Assembly: GCA_001695595.3 (NCBI GenBank)
Contig: MBPM02000046.1
Coordinates: 1 to 64,000, forward strand
From: Plasmopara viticola
Taxonomy: Eukaryota > Oomycota > Peronosporomycetes > Peronosporales > Peronosporaceae
Length of the DNA stretch: 64,000 nucleotides
Reading direction: 5' to 3'
The position numbers and the translations under genes were made by a program. This document shows positions 20,899 through 33,069 of this stretch, piece after piece; position 1 is the first letter of the stretch; every line of letters starts with the position of its first letter. The notes under the pieces were generated by a model. The model ran no database searches and was not told where the DNA came from. It worked only from the letters and a program-made list of their open reading frames with translations.

Positions 20899-23800
20899 AT
20901 GGATTCAGTAACTTGTGCGTCCCCGAATGATGCGCTGAGCAGCAATAACCTCACGTTCTTGGCTCTGTATTTAAAGGTGATTTTGGGCTTCGTACTATGT
21001 GTCGTGCTATTCCGCGTGCTGTTCAATGTATTGCCAATGTCATCACGGGGCTTTGCAGGCGGCAACAACAGCCACGCGACCAGCCCAGACGCCCCCCTCA
21101 ACCCTAAAATTGTAAAGCGAGCGACCAGTGTGCGTGACCGCCTCGAGCGCGAAACGCGCATACGGTTGCCACGCCGTTCCACGTACTATTCGATGCCCTT
21201 CTTTGCTGATACGATGGCAAACAAACAGGAGTTTGTCGAGAGCCTTATGAATTTGGGCGATGCCCCATTAGATGGATGGTTATTAGTTAAAAAAGGCTTC
21301 CAGCGCGGTAAACACTGGCAGAAGCGTTTCGTGGTACTCGATGCGCACGCAAGAATAAAATACTATCCGAATGCAGACGCTGCGAGGCGAAACTCAAATA
21401 TCAAGGGATCGCTTGCAGTGCACGCTGTGAAGCCTGCAAACCCGTTCAAGTTTGGGGCCAACACCCTCCAGATCCGAGGCACACTGGGTGGTATTTTTTT
21501 TTTCAGGGCGGAAGATAACCTGGCTGCGCGCTTGTGGCTCTGTGTTCTCACGATCCGTGCTATTCAAGGCCACGTACCTGGGCGCATTGATAGCGTGCCC
21601 AGCGCTGCCGTTGCGCTTGTGCCAACGCAGTCTCTGATGGAGAATGGCGGCAGTAGTTCCTCATTTGCGTCAACGTCGTCGTTGAAGCTACATTCGCTTT
21701 CTGAATCTAATCAAAATAGGTTTAATACATTGAACACCACAGGTAGTGCACAAAACATTGTGATCAGCTCCGGCGACGAAGTCGAGATTCCAACCATACG
21801 ATTAAAATCACACGCATTGGAGCTGGTGGTGCAAGACATGACGTATGACAGGGATGCGTCGCTACGCCAATTTTACGTGGTGGCCAAGTTTAAATCCGAC
21901 CTTCATGACTACTCAAGCGTTCCTGTGGGTCAGACTTCTCCCAAACCGCGGGGCGAGAAGGGCGAGAAAGGAGCCGTCGTTAAGTGGGATGAAAAGCTAA
22001 TGTGGCATTTTCAGGATCATCTGTGCTCCGAATGCCAAGAGTGTCGCTCATTCGGTGCCATGTCGGGTGCATTTTGCGGCCTGCCCGATATATTGGTGCT
22101 GCACGTGTACGAGATCCATCTTCGATACCTGACGACGAAAATTGGCGAATTGTCAATATCTCTTCGCGACCTGCTAGGTTTCACGGGCATGCAATCGGCT
22201 CAATTTACGTGCGCGTGGCCCGTTACTTCTACTCGTGATGCCATTCTCGGTGAGCTTATGCTCTCATTGAAATACACAAAAGATAACGCAGGTGGGGCAG
22301 AGTTGATGCAGTTTCTCGTGACGTCTGCTGACGAGCGCGAGCTAGTTGGCGAATACCCGCTCCATGCTTCATTGGCGAGCGCTTACGAATATTTTAAAAC
22401 CTTTTTAGCTGATGGCACGTCAGGCCGCTTAAGCGATTACTATGAAAAGCGAGGTGACACAGAAATTGAGATCAGCGATTGGACCCCATCGAAAGAATTT
22501 GGCGGACAAATACGCACGATGAGTTGCCGTTCGCCCACAAACGCGTCAATTGGCCCATCCCACACTATGATAACCACAACAGATCACGTGCTTTTTGACA
22601 AGGGAGGCATTGATGACAACGAAAGCCTTGTCGTCCAGTCGAAGAGTTTTATGCATGACATTCCCTATGGCGACTGTTTTTCAGTTGAAAGAGTTACTGT
22701 CGTAGAGCGCAGTCCGTCCAACGATGGAACACCCGGGAGGTTGGTGGCCAAAATCTACTTAGGCGTTCCGTTTTCGAAAGGCTGTATGTTTAAGTCGAAA
22801 ATAATATGTGCGACACGTGAGGCTATGACAAGCTCGTCGAGGTTGTATTTTCACGTGGTGAATCGATCGATGGAAAATTCTAATGCCTCGATATCGGCAA
22901 CACCCGCAAAACCATTCCTACTTTCCACAGAAGAGGAGCGCCAGGTAGTTGGCGAGTACGATTTACATTCTGCCATAAAGGATGCTCTGCATTTCTTTGA
23001 TTTGTTTTATGCCGATAATACGCTCGCTCGTTGGGAGGACATTTATAAAGAGACGGGAGACACGGAGCACGTAGTCAGCAAGTGGGAAGACTCAGCAGAA
23101 TATGGCGGCCAGGTGCGTGAGATGAAATACCGTGCCAAAAGCAATGCACCTCTCGGCCCGGCTTCCACGATGGCAGAACAGCTAGTGCATGTGCCGTTCA
23201 CCTCTCAAGACCGCGACAGATATGATGCGGATCGGCTTGTGATTGAGCACAAATTGACGCTGCTTGAAATTCCCTATGGAGACTGCTTCCACGTCGAGAC
23301 TGTGTATGTGATTGAGCCTCGAACAGATGCGATGGGACCCCCACTGGTTGCTAAGGTGTACATTGGAATACCATTTTTGAAAAGTACAATGTTTAAATCA
23401 AAAATTATGTCCGCCACGAAAGAAGGAGTCGTCAAAAGCACAAGTATTATTTTCGAAGGGCTAAAAAAGGCACTGGATGCGGATAAGCCAGCTAATACAT
23501 TAGACGCAGCTCGTGACTCTACCGCGGTTGAGCGTGGCACAGAAACGCACAGGAGGAGTATATCGACAGGGGTCGAATATCGGCAACATCCGAGCCTGGC
23601 GCGATACAACAGCACCCTCAATGGAAGTGTCGCATTGGAGGAGATTTTTGAAAACCAGCGAGTTAGCATGTTTGGTAAGTGGGCACCTAACCAGTTGCTG
23701 CCGACAGACCGACCACGCTTCTCAAATCGAGATGGCGACAAGGCAATGAGCTTTGAGCAAGTTTCTTTACCTCCTCATTGGAGCTGGACGACTCCCTGGC

Positions 23801-24066
23801 GAATAGACAAGAATTACACCGATTGTGATGAGGAAGGTTGGAGTTACGCAACAGATTTCCCGCGGTTTAAGTTTCATTTGGCCAGGGGTAAGTCAAGTAT
23901 GAAACGTTTGGGTGCATCGGTGCGACGCCGTCGTTGGATTCGCATGATGGCTTATGTGCCGCCAGAGGCACCAAATGACGCTCCTAACCCGCCCCATCAT
24001 AACATTAACCGCCAAAACCGTAGCCGGGTCAGCCAAAGCAGTAGCAGTAGCTCGGCTGGTTCTTAG
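20899..24066 (+). CDS. N-anchored PH-C2-VASt-VASt-DysF protein, likely membrane-contact/lipid-transfer factor
   Basis: Intronless, 1055 residues from the first ATG (20899); the frame is open upstream only from a GTG at 20872. Domains in order: a hydrophobic transmembrane segment (~18-45); a PH domain (~122-226, with GWLLVKKG and KHWQKRFVVLD); a C2-like domain (~305-460); two VASt-like domains (~482-647 and ~683-858, each with GEY.LH, GDTE, IPYGDCF and a GVPF or GIPF..MFKSKI block); and a DysF/peroxin domain (~914-1016, with ENQR, LLPTDRPRFS, WSWTTPW, TDCDEEGW and VRRRRW). VASt domains bind sterols or lipids in GRAMD1/Lam proteins at contact sites; DysF occurs in Pex23-30, TECPR1 and dysferlin. 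I infer a tethered lipid-transfer role. Unlike Lam proteins, the anchor is N-terminal. The tail is low-complexity Ser/Asn/Arg. Confidence 0.93.
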   Translation: MDSVTCASPNDALSSNNLTFLALYLKVILGFVLCVVLFRVLFNVLPMSSRGFAGGNNSHATSPDAPLNPKIVKRATSVRDRLERETRIRLPRRSTYYSMPFFADTMANKQEFVESLMNLGDAPLDGWLLVKKGFQRGKHWQKRFVVLDAHARIKYYPNADAARRNSNIKGSLAVHAVKPANPFKFGANTLQIRGTLGGIFFFRAEDNLAARLWLCVLTIRAIQGHVPGRIDSVPSAAVALVPTQSLMENGGSSSSFASTSSLKLHSLSESNQNRFNTLNTTGSAQNIVISSGDEVEIPTIRLKSHALELVVQDMTYDRDASLRQFYVVAKFKSDLHDYSSVPVGQTSPKPRGEKGEKGAVVKWDEKLMWHFQDHLCSECQECRSFGAMSGAFCGLPDILVLHVYEIHLRYLTTKIGELSISLRDLLGFTGMQSAQFTCAWPVTSTRDAILGELMLSLKYTKDNAGGAELMQFLVTSADERELVGEYPLHASLASAYEYFKTFLADGTSGRLSDYYEKRGDTEIEISDWTPSKEFGGQIRTMSCRSPTNASIGPSHTMITTTDHVLFDKGGIDDNESLVVQSKSFMHDIPYGDCFSVERVTVVERSPSNDGTPGRLVAKIYLGVPFSKGCMFKSKIICATREAMTSSSRLYFHVVNRSMENSNASISATPAKPFLLSTEEERQVVGEYDLHSAIKDALHFFDLFYADNTLARWEDIYKETGDTEHVVSKWEDSAEYGGQVREMKYRAKSNAPLGPASTMAEQLVHVPFTSQDRDRYDADRLVIEHKLTLLEIPYGDCFHVETVYVIEPRTDAMGPPLVAKVYIGIPFLKSTMFKSKIMSATKEGVVKSTSIIFEGLKKALDADKPANTLDAARDSTAVERGTETHRRSISTGVEYRQHPSLARYNSTLNGSVALEEIFENQRVSMFGKWAPNQLLPTDRPRFSNRDGDKAMSFEQVSLPPHWSWTTPWRIDKNYTDCDEEGWSYATDFPRFKFHLARGKSSMKRLGASVRRRRWIRMMAYVPPEAPNDAPNPPHHNINRQNRSRVSQSSSSSSAGS

Positions 24067-26199
24067 TTGGCAAGAAGAAGAGGTATGTAACGAACTGCCC
24101 ACGTTCGAGGAAGGTAGGTTTTTAACAAACCACCATGACACATGCAACATTATAACATGCCTAGCCTCGACACAAGTGTATGTTTCGGCAGCGCATTGCA
24201 CAAGCAGAAAGATTCTGCTCGAGGGCAACCTCGATATCGCAAAGTAACCCGACACTGTCAACAAATTTACCAACGCGATTATCGCCAAAAATTAAATAAG
24301 TGCCTTTGTGTGATAAACGTCTTTTACAAACTTGTAAGTATAAAATCTTTAATCACTATTCCCAGGATCTACCTTTGCAGTTACAAGACTGACTTTTCCA
24401 ATACAATATTCACGGCAGTAGAATTACATTTATGACTTTTCTTAGAATATATTTGAGTCGTGTTGAAGCAATAGCATACAGAGAACGGTCCCAGTGGAGC
24501 AAGACATTCTAGAAGCTTTTCTTATCGTGCTATGAGGCCGGCAATCATGAACAAGCACAGCCATCAGAAAGCTGCTAAGTTTAATTAATGTTTCAAGAAC
24601 TTTACTAATTACGTGAACTGAGTTTTACAGACACAACGTGATTGTTTAGATGGTATGCGCGCGTGTAAGTGTGATCTCTTTTCGCCATTTAAGAAAAAGC
24701 AAACATATTCAAGTAGCTAGCATGTCATCAGATCAAGGTCGTATTCAGTCCGCTTCCAGTCCAACATAAAGCGCAAAGTGCAGCGGGGCCGCCTAAGCTA
24801 TGCTAGGAGGAAGAGTGAGCTGAAGTCTATGACCTTCCCAACAATAATGCAGATTGCAGATTACTATCTATATTTACCCGATACCAATACTAACATAAGC
24901 TTCGGAAAAGATTGGGGTGACGACCTCCTTCCAAACGCGGGGGCTAAATGCTCGCGCACTTCGGGCAGGTGCTCTCGGGCATCTGCACGTCTCTAACGGG
25001 TCTCACCCTCGACGCGACGGTCTCCAGCACCAGGGCGCCACCTGGGCTCTTACCAAGTCAGAGCTAAACAAATTAATGAAAGACCCTCACGACCTCGGTG
25101 CTGGCTGCACTGCCCGCCGAACGAGACCCGACGTATGCGGACACCACTCTATGCCGTGGACTAGCCAGACTGAGCCTAGCACGTGCATAACTTGGCAACG
25201 CGATAACGTAATACAATACAATACAATACTAATATAACTCTTATATCTTAAATGTGAGCTGAACTTTATTTCTTGCTACAGTAAAACCTCTATGGGGTGA
25301 ACATATTAACAAACGCTAAGGTGGTGATAATACAGACTATTAACTGCTTTCCTGTACATATTTTTTTATTGATGCTTTAAACTTCGCCCGATTTGTGTCA
25401 CAAAAATTTGACGTACCACCAATGAGTGTGGCACACAAATTTCATGTACCATCAAACGAAATTGATCGCATCGATTCTACTGTTCCGTCGGTCACTATAC
25501 CAAATAACTTTAGGAGGATAAGAAGCCCAATCAAATTGAGCTGAGGTGGCCATCATACTTGTCTAACTTTACTGATTTGAACACATTGGGTATCGGGTTG
25601 AGCTAAAGCCTATCAAAAAAGGAAGCGTCTTGGCCCCTCAGGTTGATGTTGAGCCATCTGTGCTGTAGAGATGTGCGTGCTTTAATAAGAATTGTAAACT
25701 GAATGTTTTTAGTTGCCCTGCGTTGCCTTTAAGCCTTTATAAATCGTTCGGGAAGCTCCTAAATTAAATTATTTAGTGTAGGTGTCCTGGTGACGTTAAA
25801 GCTTTGCGTCATGCCCTTCCCGATTTCTTTCCAGTATTTGCCGTATATATTTTTGAAGCAATAGCGACGTCCACTCACTGTAAGTGGTGTATGCACGAAA
25901 ATCTAATGCCACAAGCCTGCAGCAAGTATTTGACTCGGTGTCTGCCAGCGTAATTGAGATGTACTTAGCCTTGATGACGTAATTTTCTGGAAGAAGTGAT
26001 ACTAAGTATTATCGTGTTTGGTTCTAGTTTACTGGCGTTATTGGCTCCAGTGATATAGGCAACATTAAAAAAAGTTACGTTTATTTTGGCGGATAAACGT
26101 AGTTATCTTCCAAAACAAACGTAGCTTCCGTTTTCTCATGGACAAGATCCTTAAGAGTAGCACGGACTCACAGAATTTTCAACGTACACATGCGTAAAG
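24067..26199. other. intergenic region downstream of the VASt/DysF gene
   Basis: No gene is supported. Open frames at 23893-24435 are overlaps of the gene end or chance frames. Bases 24930-25210 are unusually G+C-rich, and a short AATAC array (four copies, ~25210-25232) follows. From ~25250 the region is AT-rich and structureless to my reading. Confidence 0.5.
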
Positions 26200-27790
26200 C
26201 CATGCACTCTACTCCCGTCAAGTTTGGCGCCGTCATCTACTGCTTTTGCAAATTAAATACCACTTGTGCGTGCCTTCGATAATTACTCTTGGCGTCGTCC
26301 ACATCTCGGAGCCTTGCTTGTCAACAGTAGCGCCCTCGTCCGATCTCGTGTTCGATGTTTGCTGAAAATGGTCTTCTTTTATTGAGATAGCAACGTACAA
26401 ATTGACAACCTTTTAATGCTGCTGACTTGGATCTATTGAGTCCAACAGCTGCGTGACCACACATGCAGCATCAGGCCGCACATGTACATTAACCATCCTA
26501 TAAGAGACCGGTACGGCTTTACTGTATCTCTGGTCTGTCGCCGTCCATCGTTAAGATTGTGTCTTTGACAAATCCAGATTTGTTACACATAGATTGACCA
26601 CTGCGATGGCGCCTTGATGTCAAAAATAATCCAAAACGTCGTAAAAGTGGTTTGACAGGTCATAAGCTTGCTGCCGTTACCTTCATTGATCGATCTTATT
26701 TCCAAGTATAAACTTGGCCTTACCCCATCTCTTTATCGCAAACAAAAAATTGAACAAGATTAAATACCTTGTATTTTCTTGCTGTAATGATCATTTTGTC
26801 TACGTATACGCAAACTTAGACGTAGTGCCATTCTTGCCATATATGTAGGTGCGCTGATCCGCTCCGCTAGTCCTCACACATCCCATTAGCACAAAGGCAT
26901 CTTTAATGTTCTTGTTTATGCACCCGCATCTTGAAAAATGCGTAATTCAGCTCGCACCTTACGTCTTCGGCACTAACAGTATCGTAAGACACATCTGTGA
27001 ATACTTCTACCTTGAGTTTGCTCTTCAAAGTTAAGAGCCGGCACCTAGGCGTCTGGTCAGTATTTCTTCGCAACCACCAAAGGCAGCATTTTTTTTGCTT
27101 GCCACGGCCGAATTATTCTCGAAAAAGTATTCTTCAAGTTTCGCCTTTAATAGTTTAGTTAAGTGAGCTTTGTAACACAAAAATCTCCCCGTCTTGTTGC
27201 GCTTTTTGCAAAAGCGCATCTGCTTTGATTCATCATTTTTCAATTTATTCGGCACAAATGTCTGTAGAGTGTTCTCTTAATTAGCCTTGAGATCAGCTTC
27301 CACCGCTTTCGTTCAGCTCAAAACGTCGTCGCTAATTAAAGCTTGCCGGGACATAGCTGAGGCAACGCAGCATGAGCAATAATTAAAAAAAAACCAAAGA
27401 CAAGAATAGGTTTTTCAGAATTTTGATCCGCTTTTCCCGTAAGATTGTCTTAAAACTACTTCGATCATCCGCTTAAATTGACACTGGCTCTCCCCAGCGT
27501 TCGGTGTATCTTGGCTTTATATGAATTAATGTAAGTCGAGAGTGGTGAAGTTTTTGATCAAAGCGTTGTGCTGCAAGAATGAGGATAAGAGAAATCTTCT
27601 AGTGGTAATGCAATCCACCTACACTTTCAAGACCCAAGTTAAACATACATTTTTTTGAATAAAGCACAGAAACTGTTTAGGGTCAAGCTTTTTTGCTGCA
27701 TGAGATAAACCTGCGATTCAAAAATGCGCAAATTTTCAATTTTATTATGTCGGAAGCCCCGTTTGTGCGATGTAATATCAGAAGTCGTCC
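26200..27790 (-). pseudogene. decayed Ty1/copia polyprotein fossil (integrase end to RNase H)
   Basis: Read on the minus strand from high to low coordinates: IENLRIF and KLDPK (integrase C-terminal side, ~27745-27676); a linker block AVEADLKAN.ENTLQTFVP (~27310-27255); the RT entry KKRNKTGRFLCYKAHL (~27220-27170) and FFENNSAVAS (~27130-27100); LKSKLKVEVFTDV (~27025-26990); DQRTYIYGKNGTTSK (~26860-26818); the catalytic motif reduced to YVDK (~26806-26795, intact form YVDD); KPYRSLIGWLMYM (~26520-26480); and a remnant of the SDADWA..D region (~26340-26300). Frameshifts and stops separate most blocks. This is a different, far older element than the intact copia at 4800-9563. No LTRs were confirmed. 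Confidence 0.75.
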
Positions 27791-30296
27791 TGGTTGAAAG
27801 CGAGTACCGCTATGCTATCTGCTTTGTATCATCATTTTAGGCACACTGTTGTTGTGACGTGACCGTCGTCACTGGCAGATTTGCCGGTAACGGCTTCTAC
27901 GCAATATACTTGAACGTTCCCAGAATATATATGCATTAGTACTATCCATAGAAATAGACGATAATACATGTTCCGATCGGGAGACAGTATAGATGTCCCA
28001 GAATCATTGGGAGCCAAGAGATTTTATTCGCTGAAAACAGTCTAGGATGTTTTATAAGCCAAATGGAGTAAAGAAGGATGATAGCGTAGCGGATGGTAGC
28101 AGTAGGCGGCTTAGAGCCACTAATTAGGCTGTAGTGAGAATATAAGTCGTGAGAGCTCTGCTCTCCACTTAATATCACTTTTAAGCAACTAATACTTCCC
28201 TCCTTCGCCGACTTCGCTCCGCTCGCCGCCCAAGCCCCGTCCGACAAGCGACTTTGATAAGCTTCCTTCGCGACTGTGTTACAATTGTAATGCAAATTGC
28301 CTCGCGCCTGGTGATATCTATCCGTGTCGCAATATTGTTTTATTGCGAGCTGTTTGGCACCGCATGACACCTTTTCTGACACTCGACAAATTTCTTGCTC
28401 ATATCCTCTGCTTCGATACTTCAAACACTTTAAGCACCGTTTCTATTTGTATTCAAAGAGTGATTCTAGCTTAGTGTCCTTAGCGTTCACAAAAGTCAGC
28501 ACATAATATGTATCATACTTTGTGGCTGTTTTTATCGGCTCTATAGCCTCCATGAATGCAAGCTCGGCTAGTGATGCCTTTGTAGATGACAATAACAAGA
28601 ATAAATCAATGTCCTGCTTTTTTCAGCCTTCCTTTTCACTGCTCCTCAACGCTCTGTTTCACCATCGGCAAAACGATTGTAGCGCATTGTGCCTTAATCG
28701 ACGGTTATTCCTGGGATGATCTTAGCGAGCAAATCAGAGCCTCCACTCATTAAAAGCTACACTAGACGTGCCTCCTCTCGACCGTAGTCGTGAAAGGAAG
28801 CACTACTTTTTTTTGCCTTATGCAATCAGCATTACGAACCTTTAGTGATGCAGAAGAACTTTTTAAACACAATCCATATCTCACGTTATTTTAGTTTGCC
28901 AGGCACCTGTCAAGACCTGTGAGTTAACGAATCTCAACCGTCTTAATTCTATATACTGATCCTGATCGCACCCTTTCCAGTCACCCGCGGCTTTTTGCCG
29001 TTCGCATTGGATCAGCAAGGAGCTGTCAGAATACCTGAGAAAGTTGCGGCGTGTTTTGTAGCTCCGCATGATTCGAGCTAGCGCTTGACAACTTCACGTT
29101 TGTCTCAACTTCAGTAGTGTGAAGATACGTTATCGTGAGCTGTTTCAGACGAAGTCATTTAAAAAAACAGTATTGCTAAATTGCCATCTGTAGATCTCAA
29201 GAAAAGTGACTAGCGTATCGATTTAATTCTGCAAGGTGCAACATTATTCATAAAGGACAAGTCCACCTGGATGCTGCACATTCTAGTGCTCGAGCATGAT
29301 ATCACATCTAAATGTATTACAATTTTTGCTGCTTACTTATGATGTGTTGGCTTCAATATTTCAAGACAACAGATTGCGGTGATATGCTATTTTGACATCA
29401 CAGATACCGTTCTTATCAAAAGCAGATGCGTAGTAATTAACACCTGCGAAAAAAGGATTAACAGTGTTTGGATTATCATGGAACGGGACCACCTTGTTTT
29501 TCAGAGACAGGCAGGGCAAGAAAAAAACACTACGTAATACGTAAGATGAGTGACGGGCAGACATATGCTTTTTTGCCATTATGCACACTATTCGGATCAA
29601 TAATAGCTATGAATTAATGCCAGTGTGGTGACTGTGCAAATTGTTGCGTGGCGAGCAAGCATTGCATTCACTCGTCACTGTTACTTTTATTAGTGCACTT
29701 TCGTGGTTCATGGCTATATGTAAGTTTAGATAAGTGATGCTGAACATCAAAATTGAAAATAATTGTTGCTGTTCACCATCTCTGAAGTATGTAGCACTTT
29801 TTAGTCATATATACAATAAGTTGCATCATCACACGTAAGATTATACTTGTTTTGCTTCGATTGTCGTTTTTGGACAAAAACATGGCACAACACATTAGAA
29901 TAAATTTGTTTCTGACGCCGCAGGAACTTAATGGGCCCTGCACTTTCACTATACTCACTCGAATATGATTTTGGTCACTCGTTATTTTTCGTTTAGTGCT
30001 TTAGCCGCTTCAACTATGTTTTTGAATCTGGATAAACATGTTAAATGGGCAAACAACCCCACGCCTCTACAGTATTGATACAGAATCTCGGTTGCCATCA
30101 GTAAAAAAAACTATTCTGGGACATTGCGTGCCTCACTGCGTATTAATTTGCTCATTTGTTGACGAGTAAATGAGATTAGATGCCAAGTTTAATCATGTCC
30201 TTTTTTTAAGCTCACTAGCAGATCTTACAGCCAGCCGAAGCTTCTTTATTAAACGCCTAGATTAGAATTGGCAGTAGCTTTTAGATGAAGGCGAAA
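27791..30296. other. intergenic, possible old LTR material
   Basis: A 160-codon minus frame (27942-28424) and several short frames occur, none with a recognisable domain. Given its place upstream of the copia fossil (on the minus strand), part of 27950-28320 could be the fossil's 5' LTR, but I found no matching second copy. Confidence 0.4.
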
Positions 30297-31388
30297 TCAC
30301 ATTTGTACAAGCAGCAGTACCTCAGCGTTTACTAACATGCCAGCAGTCGAACAAACCCTAGTTGAATGTTCAGGCTCGCGAGCTGAAAGGCTGAGCCCAC
30401 ACAGCGTTGCTGAGGGTGAGGGGGGTGAATACTCACGTAAAAAAAGCATTCTGTCGATTTCATCAAAAATCTTTTCTTCAGATTCTGGGTGCAACAAAGT
30501 ATCATAATAATAAGTGGTCATCACAACGTTATCACTGAAAATCGTACCTGTGCACGGAGGATCGATATGAGTGTACAGAGGTATACCGTCTCGAATACGC
30601 TGCAAACCCTTACATATAAAAAACGAAGTCAAAAGAGATAGAACGCTTGCTAAGTCTGCCTCACATACATTCACCCAATACACTGCCGCTCTATGCGTAA
30701 CCGCTCGGAGAATTATCGTTGTGCCATTGATCCCGAGACGCAAAAGTCTTGTGTCCTCTCGGCCTTCCTTACGATCAAGCAATAATAATGAGCAAGAAAA
30801 TTCAAGTACACCAAAAATGTAATTAGCATTCACTTTCAGTACCATCATCGTCAAGAGAGATCTCGGATGCGCAGTGCAGGTCCGTACACATGACCAAAAC
30901 TTGATGTGTCGACTTGTATCGTTTAATTAGAGAAAAATCAGTGTTAAAGTAACAGGCGCACGTACACGAATACGATAAAGCATCAGTTGTTGGCCACTGG
31001 TCTGGAACAGAAATTGGCGCCACGTTCCATTAAGTTTACGGTACTCAAGAAAACCGGATAATCCTTCATATTCGTTCTTGCTGCATCGTTTGGACAATAA
31101 ATTATAAGCTTCCAAGCCTTTAGACTTGAAAGATGACACTGGGTTGACCGGCACTAAAATCTCTGGTCTCTTCAAAGGCTTCGTTACTGATTTTCCATTT
31201 CTCACAGACTCGCAACTGCCAATTGAGCTGCTTGTTTGTTTGAACACCACTGGTGCTGCTTCTACAGTGGCTGAGCATGTGCTACTGACAGGACTTTGAA
31301 AGCTTAGCCGCCACATTGCGTGACGATTGAAGCGCGCTGACATCGGCGTCAACAAGGACGTAGACGACAGTGACTTCTCGCGCGTCAT
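30297..31388 (-). CDS. probable multi-exon PH-domain protein
   Basis: Three minus-strand frames join into one protein if short introns are removed. Exon 1 runs from the ATG at 31388 to ~30968 and ends in the first half of a PH domain (SGFLEYRKLNGTWRQFLF, then LMLYR). Suggested introns are 30967-30900 (GT..AG, with a ctaat branch-like site), 30842-30764 (GT..AG, with tgctaattac) and 30436-30383 (GTGAGT..TTTCAG, 54 nt and in frame, so optional). After splicing, the second half reads SLDDDG, REDTRLLRLGINGTTIILRA and a helix with YWVNVCEAD, as in a PH C-terminus. The ~110 residues before the PH are Ser-rich; the ~95 after it are unassigned. PH domains bind phosphoinositides or proteins. The exon boundaries are my proposal. 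Confidence 0.5.
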
Positions 31389-33069
31389 CCGAAAAAAAAA
31401 GAAACGCTCAAACAATAATGGCCATTTTGACGCTGCGGCTGACGATAATAGCCGTCAGTAGGTGCAGACATTCGGTTACGAAGGCATGTTCTCATTAACC
31501 AACGATGCGTTGGGTCTCAACCAGCAAAACGTCCGAATAGAAGAGACAATATTGGGTTGAATAAACGACGACTCTGCGCTTCTTTTAGGTCATGGAAATA
31601 CGACTGTCGACCCCCGGGCACTTTATAGTAAAAATACTCAAAGCTAATGCTCTCGCGATCGACCGGTACCATAAGATAATCGGCAAATTTAACAGGTGGG
31701 CAGAAAACTACTTGATACAGAAATTTGGTTAAATAGGGGTAAAAAGGGTAAAAATTTAATTGACGATTAGTTATATAAGCCCGAAGTAGGATCTTAATTG
31801 AGTGACAAAGCTAAAAATACCTAAGGGCATCCCCTACCGCTGATTTCTACTAATTACCTAACTGCTTTTTGATGCTATGCTAAAAATACGCACATAGCCG
31901 TCCTATAGTTGCGCTGATAGTAAAATATTTTAAACCGTCTTTAAATAGCTCTCGCCGTGTGCGAAACAGACGGGCGTAGTGCTCAGCAACTCCAGATACT
32001 GTTAGCACCTGAAGTATCCTTTGTGTAGCTCAACATCATCTGCAAGCGCTTTTTAAGTCGGGCTTGGAATCGGGGAGCCATGGATTTTGGGATGTAAATT
32101 TTCGCGTGGCCGGTCAGTTTTACTTCAAGCTGACCTACTTTGGAGCGTTATAGATACGTTTCGTAGTTTTGTTCCTGACTTTGGACTTCTTCGCAGATAC
32201 CTCGGGCAAACATCCGGTTGACTGTGGCTTAAGCGCATGAGGCGTTTTTCGTCATAATTGTAAATTTGAAGGTAAGGCATTGAAACCTACTTTGAAAGAG
32301 TAGGAGTACCTTCAAAGCCTTGCTTACTTAAATGGCTCCTTAGTTAGCAAACATTTTTAGCTCGCGATCCATGTCAGGCATAGCCTCATTGCAAGCTCAG
32401 TCTTTGTAATAAGTGCAGACTTAAGTCAAAAAGCCAACCTTGGAGCCAACCTTGGTGCAGATACACGTATGGGAGCCGAAGCAACCTCTGTTTGAGATCA
32501 GATTATTCATTGCGAAATGACTCGACTGATTGACAGCCTTCTTAGCTGCCTGTTTAATCACCTGTATAACTATGCAACAATGCTCGTGCAAGTTGCGTAC
32601 CACCGCTTTCAGTAGCCGGCGAAAGGGCCTATAGTGCAGAATTAGTTATTGGGAGACGTAGCGTCCCTCTCTAAAGAAAACCCATCAAAACCTGTTGTTT
32701 GGGGATAAATCCCTGTATGGACTAAATACCCGACAACTTCTATCGAGTATTAACGCTTGTAAAACTTTTCATTAAGTAGTCGTCATTAGACCATAGAAGT
32801 CTGAGATGTTTACTAAAGGTGCACCTTTAATCGCACACTCTTTTCGGGGTGGTTGGGCCAAAGGCTTGGTATAAATCTGAAACCGCTGTACCTGACTCTT
32901 CAATTTTCCGGAAACATCTGAAATAAGTATTGTATGAAGTATTCTTTCCGCCAAAATCCAAGTTTCACCAGCGCTCACCTTTTGGTGCAAGCTAGATTGC
33001 GGGCGCAAGCTTCATCTATCTATTTCCAAATTAAGTGTGTTAAAGGCATTCATTCGGGGCGCGTCTTCC
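31389..33069. other. intergenic, nothing recognised
   Basis: AT-rich sequence with only short frames. Its first ~250 bases (31389-31640) would hold the promoter of the minus-strand PH gene. No repeat or RNA gene is seen. Confidence 0.5.

Noticed and set aside
25209..25232. AATAC microsatellite as a functional element
   Set aside because: Only about four copies in AT-rich DNA; ordinary low-complexity sequence.
27031..27255. 74-codon minus ORF as an independent gene
   Set aside because: Its sequence (KKRN.TG...YKA.L, FFE..S.VAS) is copia RT and it sits within the copia fossil.
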